Assembly (NCBI GenBank): GCA_016205045.1
Contig: JACQJM010000093.1
Span: forward strand, 1-17,723
Length of the DNA: 17,723 bases
Direction of reading: 5' to 3'
Source: Elusimicrobiota bacterium
GTDB taxonomy: Bacteria > Elusimicrobiota > Elusimicrobia > JACQJN01
A model generated the notes under the pieces. That model was not told the DNA's origin. It saw nothing but the letters and a program-made list of their open reading frames with translations, and did no database searches. Of this stretch, positions 13,906 through 17,723 are shown one piece after another (position 1 is the first letter of the stretch; each line of letters starts with the position of its first letter). The position numbers and the translations under genes are program-made.

Positions 13906-15321
13906 TCATGGGCTTGGCTTCTTGGCTCGCCGTTTCCACGCGATGGGGATGAGGTGTTTGAGCACATCGTCCACCGTGATGACGCCCTGAAGGATTTTAT
14001 CTTTCCCGTTATTAACCACCGGGATTACCGGAATTTTATGAAACTCCATTTGAAAGGCCACCTCGCGAAGAGTATCTTTGACTTTGACATAAGTGGTTTT
14101 GGGTAATGCGTATTGGGTCAAGGGATCTTCCGGTTTGGCCAAAAGAAGTTTTCTGGCGGGGACCATGCCGCTCAACCGATTATCGGACTCGATCAGAAAA
14201 ATAAATGTGGTGGCTTCTAAGGACTCGGGGACTTGTTGAAACACCTGCACCACATCTTGTACTTTGGCGGAGTGGGGCAGGGTCACCATCTCCGTAGTCA
14301 TGATGCCGCCGGCCGAGTCCGAGGTGTATCCCAGGAGCGTGGATAACTTGCGGGCCTGGGTGGTCTCCATAAAATTCAAGAGCTTTTCCGAAACGGACTT
14401 GGGAAGGCGTTCCAAAATATCCGTAGCTTGGTCTGCAGGAATTCGGCTTAAGATGTAAGCCGCTTCCGCCAGGTCGATATGTTCCAACAATTTTTGCTGG
14501 GTGTCGGTGTCCAGGTCCCGGAAGATTTGCACCCGCAGGTCCAGGGTGAGGGATCGAAAGAAGGCGGTACGTTGGTAGATGTCCATGTTGGACATCACTT
14601 CTCGGAAATCCGAGTGAGGAATTTGAGCCAGCTGCTTTTCAGGCACGGTCAACTTGAGGGCGCCGGATTTGTGATTTAAGGAAAGAGGCTGAATGAACTT
14701 CCAGGAAATAAATCGTTCTTTGAAGTACGTCGTGCGCGGAAGCAATCCTGCCACCAGGAAATCCACTACGGGCTGCCAGCCCAATCTCCGGACCAGGCCA
14801 CGGATCCCCACATCCACATGGGCGATTCGAAGTTCGTGATCCACTTCCAGAAGATGGATGTCATTGACACGGATGACCTTATGGTTGTTGGTGTCCACCA
14901 CTTGTTTGTCCAGAATGTCCCGTCTTAAACGCAAGTCCTGGCCGCCGAACTGGTAATAGAACTTGATCATTTTCAGCGGAAGATCTAGTTCGATATAGGG
15001 AGAGAGTTTCTTGATGCGATTCCAGGGGATTTCGCTATAGCGGTGTCGAAAAAAACCCGGAGCTCTTAGAATGAGGCACGTGGCTTTGGGATAGATTTCG
15101 GAAAGACTAAAGGCGACATCGTAAACGATGCCCACAGTGTTGCCTTCCGAATCATAGGTCCGTTTGCCCATGAAATCGGCGAAAAAAAGGAAGGAGGGTG
15201 GTTCGTGAGTTGTTTCTGTTTTTGATCCACCGGTGGATTTGGATTCTGTTTCGTTGGTACGAGAACAAAGAACGGAGTGTCTTTTGAATCCAGTCCTGTG
15301 ATAAGGAAATTGAAGCATCAT
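13906..15321 (-). CDS. Soluble PRC-barrel / MgtE-N / CBS-domain protein, probable metal sensor partner
   Basis: A cytosolic protein of 471 aa from the chosen ATG at 15321, which has AAAAGGTGTGGG in front; the frame is open further, to 15390. Residues of about 45-115 form a PRC-barrel (MGKRTYDSEGNTVGIVYDV...) and about 129-175 a second PRC-like segment (RRDILDKQVVDTNNHKVIRVNDIHLL). Residues of about 230-335 resemble the MgtE N-terminal superhelical domain (DIAEAAYILSR-type repeats, DQATDILERLP). Residues of about 337-465 form a CBS pair starting GYTSDSAGGIMTTEMVTL, very like MgtE. No MgtE membrane domain follows. In MgtE these cytosolic parts sense Mg2+ and gate the pore, so I infer that this protein senses Mg2+ and controls the NRAMP-like permease encoded 217 bp downstream. 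Confidence 0.85.
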   Translation of the reverse strand: MMLQFPYHRTGFKRHSVLCSRTNETESKSTGGSKTETTHEPPSFLFFADFMGKRTYDSEGNTVGIVYDVAFSLSEIYPKATCLILRAPGFFRHRYSEIPWNRIKKLSPYIELDLPLKMIKFYYQFGGQDLRLRRDILDKQVVDTNNHKVIRVNDIHLLEVDHELRIAHVDVGIRGLVRRLGWQPVVDFLVAGLLPRTTYFKERFISWKFIQPLSLNHKSGALKLTVPEKQLAQIPHSDFREVMSNMDIYQRTAFFRSLTLDLRVQIFRDLDTDTQQKLLEHIDLAEAAYILSRIPADQATDILERLPKSVSEKLLNFMETTQARKLSTLLGYTSDSAGGIMTTEMVTLPHSAKVQDVVQVFQQVPESLEATTFIFLIESDNRLSGMVPARKLLLAKPEDPLTQYALPKTTYVKVKDTLREVAFQMEFHKIPVIPVVNNGKDKILQGVITVDDVLKHLIPIAWKRRAKKPSP

Positions 15322-15470
15322 CCCACACCTTTTAATCGTCCTAAGTTTAATTCTATCACTAAAGCCATCGTCTTCATAGGGCATGCCCAAGTATTACGCC
15401 CGGATATCGTCCTCTGTCCATGATCAAAAGGTCGGTGGGACCATTTTAATAAATTCTTCATATCTTTGCC
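15322..15470. other. Part of the divergent intergenic region
   Basis: This stretch lies between the reverse metal-sensor gene and the forward GYF-like gene, so promoters in both directions should be here or just beyond. I saw no clear sigma-70 pair on either strand. An in-frame extension of the sensor gene reaches 15390 without a better ribosome site. Confidence 0.35.
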
Positions 15471-15557
15471 TTGAATTTTTAATGTCTGCCTGTTACCCTC
15501 ATAAAAGCAGGGTTTAGGGACTAGGGTTTAGGGGCCAGACATTAATTCAGAATTCAA
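15471..15557. repeat. 87-bp nested inverted repeat with AGGGTTTAGGG core
   Basis: The outer arms TTGAATT (15471-15477) and AATTCAA (15551-15557) flank inner arms TTAATGTCTG (15479-15488) and CAGACATTAA (15536-15545), both perfect. The loop contains AGGGTTTAGGG-type units repeated twice (15509-15534). Its size and position, about 45 bp before a start codon, parallel the 92-bp element before dnaX. CTCACCCC units (about 15563-15590) then lead up to the start at 15602. It may be a miniature mobile or extragenic palindromic element. Confidence 0.7.
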
Positions 15558-15601
15558 AAAAGCTCACCCCTTTACCCTCACCCCTATACGCTGTCTTTGA
15601 T

Positions 15602-17374
15602 ATGAAATACTGGGTTTGCCTTCAAGGCCACATCCTGGGTCCCTATTTCCCGCACGAGCTAAAATCCATGGCGGGGTTTGGAGCTGAAACTCTGGTTTGT
15701 CCAGAAGGGGCTTCTGGCGCTCAAGAGGGGGATTGGCGGACTGCCGAAGCCTTCCAAGACTTGGCGGTTCTTTTTCTAGTTTCGGTGGGTGCCGAATCTG
15801 TTTTGAGTTCAGAATCTCAAACTCTCGAAATGGCTTCTCCCTGGATCGAGTCCCCAGAAGTTCCATCTCCTGATACCGCTTCTTTCTCTGAAGAGACATC
15901 CCCGGAGCCGATCAAAGAATCTGTAGACTTTAACGAACAAGACACTTCCGATGACCGATTTGATCTGCCGCTGCGGAAAATTAAAGAGAGCCTCACGATT
16001 TCCGAGTGGGAACGATCCGAGGCAAGAGAGAAGTTGGATAAAAAAGAGAAAGAGCTCGCCAGGGCGTTACTTAAAATAGAGGATTTGCAAAGAGCTTTAG
16101 AAAAATCAGCCAGCATAGAAAGAGCGCAATTTCAGATACTCGAGAAATTAATCTCCAATGAGATCGATCTTCATAAGGCCTTAGAGAGGATTGGGAGCCT
16201 GGAAGCACAATTAAAAAATTTAATGGCCGCCGAAAAGACTCATGCCCAAATTTGTGATCGATGGGTTCTGAAGGAGGCGGAGCTCAAACAGGCCTTAGGA
16301 AAGATAGAGCGGCTTGAGGAACGGCGGAAAGAGTTTGCGCATCTGGAGAAGGAACGTTCTGAGGCTCTTCAGAAGACATCCTTGAAAGACAAAGAGCTCA
16401 AAGAGGCCGGGATCAGGATTCAAAAACTAGAGGAGCGGCTCAAGAATGTGGAAGCCAAGGCAGCCGAGGTTTCCCCTCCCATTCCTCCCCTGGTTCCCAA
16501 GCCTCCGGTAATCCCTCCTGCTTTAGTTGATCCGGAGCCTCCTGCTTATGCTCTAAAAAAGCAGGTCGAGATGCACCTCCCTTCTACCTCAGAAACTGAA
16601 TCCAAGGCAACTCATTTTGAGTTTCCCGCTCTGAGAACCCCTCCACCCCCAGCGCCTTCTACTTCTATTTTCTCCCCTTCCCCTAAAAGTGAGTTGATCC
16701 TTGATTCCCAACCGGAAAAACAAGAGCCGGAGCCCTCCCCAAAACGCGGCCCTGGAGCTTTTCTGCTGGTACTTATTCTCACGGCCGTAGTGGGAATTTC
16801 ATTGGTGGCGACTCTGTTTCTTCAAAATGAAAACATAATCAATTCCGTGGTCTCTATGATGACCCAGGCTTCTTCCAATTCTTTTCACACGGATATTGCG
16901 GAAGTTTCCCCAACCCCTGCGGACTCCTTGACCAATCCTCTGGGGGTGCCTCCTTCTTCCAGCCCTGTCTCCTCACCGCAGGGAGTCCCAACTCCCGCGG
17001 AGCCTTCTCGAGTCAAGTCTTCCGAAAATGTGCAGAAAGCTATAGATTTTGTGAAGAATTATTCTTTAGGGCAGGGCCGAGGCAGTATCGCCCAGTGGTT
17101 TCAGGCTTCCTATTTAGCTAGTCCGGGACTCGGATCGCAAGAAACATGGTCGGCCACGTTGCTGGAGGGAAATATTTATTCCGTTCAGTATAAGCTGTCA
17201 AAGGCCGGGCAAACTATCGTTCACTTATTCGTGGCAGATTTGGACAAGAAAGTATTGAGAGGATTGGATAACTCTTCTTCAGAATTGCTTGCGGGCAAAC
17301 GGCCTCAGCCTCATATGGTTTCAGAGGGTTCTTCTCGCGACGCTGGTTCTTCCGCTACTTCTGTGTTTGAATAA
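15602..17374 (+). CDS. GYF-like / coiled-coil / single-pass membrane protein of unknown function
   Basis: A protein of 590 aa. Residues 1-55 (MKYWVCLQGHILGPYFPHELKSM..., ETLVCPEG, GDW) look like a GYF_2-type protein-interaction domain. An acidic Ser/Pro linker follows. Residues of about 137-287 form a charged coiled coil with a 38-residue repeat starting at 148, 186, 224 and 262 (KExELxxALxKIxxLE). Residues of about 290-382 are proline-rich. A hydrophobic segment at about 386-407 is preceded by KRGPG, so the N-terminal part should be cytosolic and the last 180 residues outside. After a Ser/Pro stretch comes a folded domain of about 475-570 (NVQKAIDFVKNYSLGQG...). I do not recognise the whole protein. 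It resembles scaffold-like proteins. No Shine-Dalgarno sequence is visible. Confidence 0.8.
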   Translation: MKYWVCLQGHILGPYFPHELKSMAGFGAETLVCPEGASGAQEGDWRTAEAFQDLAVLFLVSVGAESVLSSESQTLEMASPWIESPEVPSPDTASFSEETSPEPIKESVDFNEQDTSDDRFDLPLRKIKESLTISEWERSEAREKLDKKEKELARALLKIEDLQRALEKSASIERAQFQILEKLISNEIDLHKALERIGSLEAQLKNLMAAEKTHAQICDRWVLKEAELKQALGKIERLEERRKEFAHLEKERSEALQKTSLKDKELKEAGIRIQKLEERLKNVEAKAAEVSPPIPPLVPKPPVIPPALVDPEPPAYALKKQVEMHLPSTSETESKATHFEFPALRTPPPPAPSTSIFSPSPKSELILDSQPEKQEPEPSPKRGPGAFLLVLILTAVVGISLVATLFLQNENIINSVVSMMTQASSNSFHTDIAEVSPTPADSLTNPLGVPPSSSPVSSPQGVPTPAEPSRVKSSENVQKAIDFVKNYSLGQGRGSIAQWFQASYLASPGLGSQETWSATLLEGNIYSVQYKLSKAGQTIVHLFVADLDKKVLRGLDNSSSELLAGKRPQPHMVSEGSSRDAGSSATSVFE

Positions 17375-17690
17375 CCATGCGATATACCCCTGTTTTCGGT
17401 AAGCGGGGCCTGTCTGGGGCTGCCGCTGCGAAAACCGCAGTTGCCATCTGCGGCACTGCTCCGGCTCTCGGGTCGACCTAGAGTGAAATGCGACCCTGCG
17501 AGACGGTTTTTTGTGGGACCCCGGTGTAACACCGGGGGAATGCCAGCTCCACACGTTGTTAGGGTCTGGCCTTCGGGCAATCCCCAGCCACCCGCTTACC
17601 CACAGGAGAGTAGGACTTGCGCAGTAATTCCGCGAAAATTTTAAGTCCTGCCCAGGGGTGACTCTGGTTCCAGCCCCTCGGTCCCGCAAC
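17375..17690 (+). ncRNA. Large structured region B, homologue of element A
   Basis: It starts right after the stop of the preceding gene. The first half shares the core of element A: TGCC/GGCA (17442-17445 with 17452-17455) and GGGTCG/CGACCC (17470-17475 with 17491-17496, 15-nt loop), followed by TGCGAGAC. GTTTTCG/CGAAAAC (17392-17398 with 17429-17435) is in the place of A's first stem. A run of six T at 17507-17512 could terminate transcription. The second half may be a separate domain closed by GTGGGACC/GGTCCCGC (17513-17520 with 17680-17687, one wobble). It contains hairpins CCGGTG/CACCGG (17521-17535), AGGACTT/AAGTCCT (17612-17649) and AGGGG..CTGG-TT-CCAG-CCCCT (17654-17678). I could not match it to RNase P, tmRNA, SRP, 6S or common riboswitches. 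Confidence 0.55.
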
Positions 17691-17707
17691 GGAAGGTGAA
17701 CGGTGCC

Positions 17708-17723
17708 TGCCTGCCGGCAGGCA
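17708..17723. repeat. Perfect 16-bp palindrome at the window end
   Basis: TGCCTGCC-GGCAGGCA is fully self-complementary and may continue beyond the window. Its CGGCAGGCA half also occurs inside dnaX near 1515-1527 (GGCAGGCAGGCA), suggesting a dispersed repeat in this genome. Confidence 0.7.

Noticed and set aside
15322..15390. Upstream extension of the MgtE-N/CBS protein
   Set aside because: The frame is open to a TTG at 15390, but ATG 15321 has a better ribosome site (AAAAGGTGTGGG). The extra residues match no domain.
15471..15500. Sigma-70 promoter with TTGAAT as the -35 box
   Set aside because: At 17-bp spacing the -10 position reads TACCCT, which is too poor, and TTGAAT is better explained as an arm of the inverted repeat.
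17375..17723. RNase P RNA, tmRNA or a tRNA in the structured end region
   Set aside because: The conserved RNase P segments (GAGGAAAGTCC type and ACAGAA), the tmRNA tRNA-like end and a GGTTCGANTCC T-arm are absent on both strands. The GGTTCCAGCC stretch belongs to a different hairpin.

Overview
The window looks like chromosomal DNA from an uncultured, deep-branching Gram-negative-type bacterium, at roughly 50% GC by eye. It carries housekeeping genes rather than phage, integron, plasmid or CRISPR material. The N-terminus of the last protein (GYF-like, 'GPY ... ETLVCPEG ... GDW') reminds me of proteins from Elusimicrobiota/Omnitrophota-like lineages. That is a recollection, so I hold the taxonomy at low confidence.

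Layout. Positions 1-244 are non-coding and end in a long imperfect inverted repeat just before dnaX. The first forward block is dnaX (245-1954), recR (2039-2632), cystathionine beta-synthase (2685-4076) and cystathionine gamma-lyase/synthase (4093-5247). A spacer with twin palindromes follows. The second forward block is comEC (5422-7290), nadK (7287-8135), a structured element, recN (8307-9971), gltX (10062-11561) and a cysteine-containing conserved hypothetical gene (11621-12343). Two genes run in reverse: an NRAMP-like transporter (12435-13688) and, upstream of it, a soluble PRC-barrel/MgtE-N/CBS protein (13906-15321). The last forward gene (15602-17374) encodes a GYF-like, coiled-coil, single-pass membrane protein. 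It is followed by a highly structured non-coding region to the window end.

How the genes fit together. dnaX, recR and recN are replication and recombination-repair functions. cbs plus the gamma-lyase form a two-gene reverse transsulfuration unit (homocysteine to cysteine). comEC would be the DNA-uptake channel, but its C-terminal metallo-beta-lactamase-like part has lost its metal ligands. The reverse pair joins an MgtE-type cytosolic sensor, without any MgtE membrane domain, to a separate NRAMP-fold permease whose metal-site motifs are altered (DPGN to DAGG, MPH to APW). This suggests a two-protein magnesium or divalent-metal system.

The most striking unexplained signal is a pair of homologous structured elements, one between nadK and recN (about 8134-8277) and one after the last gene (from 17375). 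They share a core of about 64 nt at about 75% identity by hand count. Three base pairs in two hairpins differ by compensatory changes, which points to a conserved RNA I cannot name. Intergenic spaces also hold several kinds of repeat: long inverted repeats and degenerate short-tandem tracts next to start codons that lack Shine-Dalgarno sequences, twin palindromes, and a GGCAGGCA element of which one copy lies inside the dnaX reading frame.
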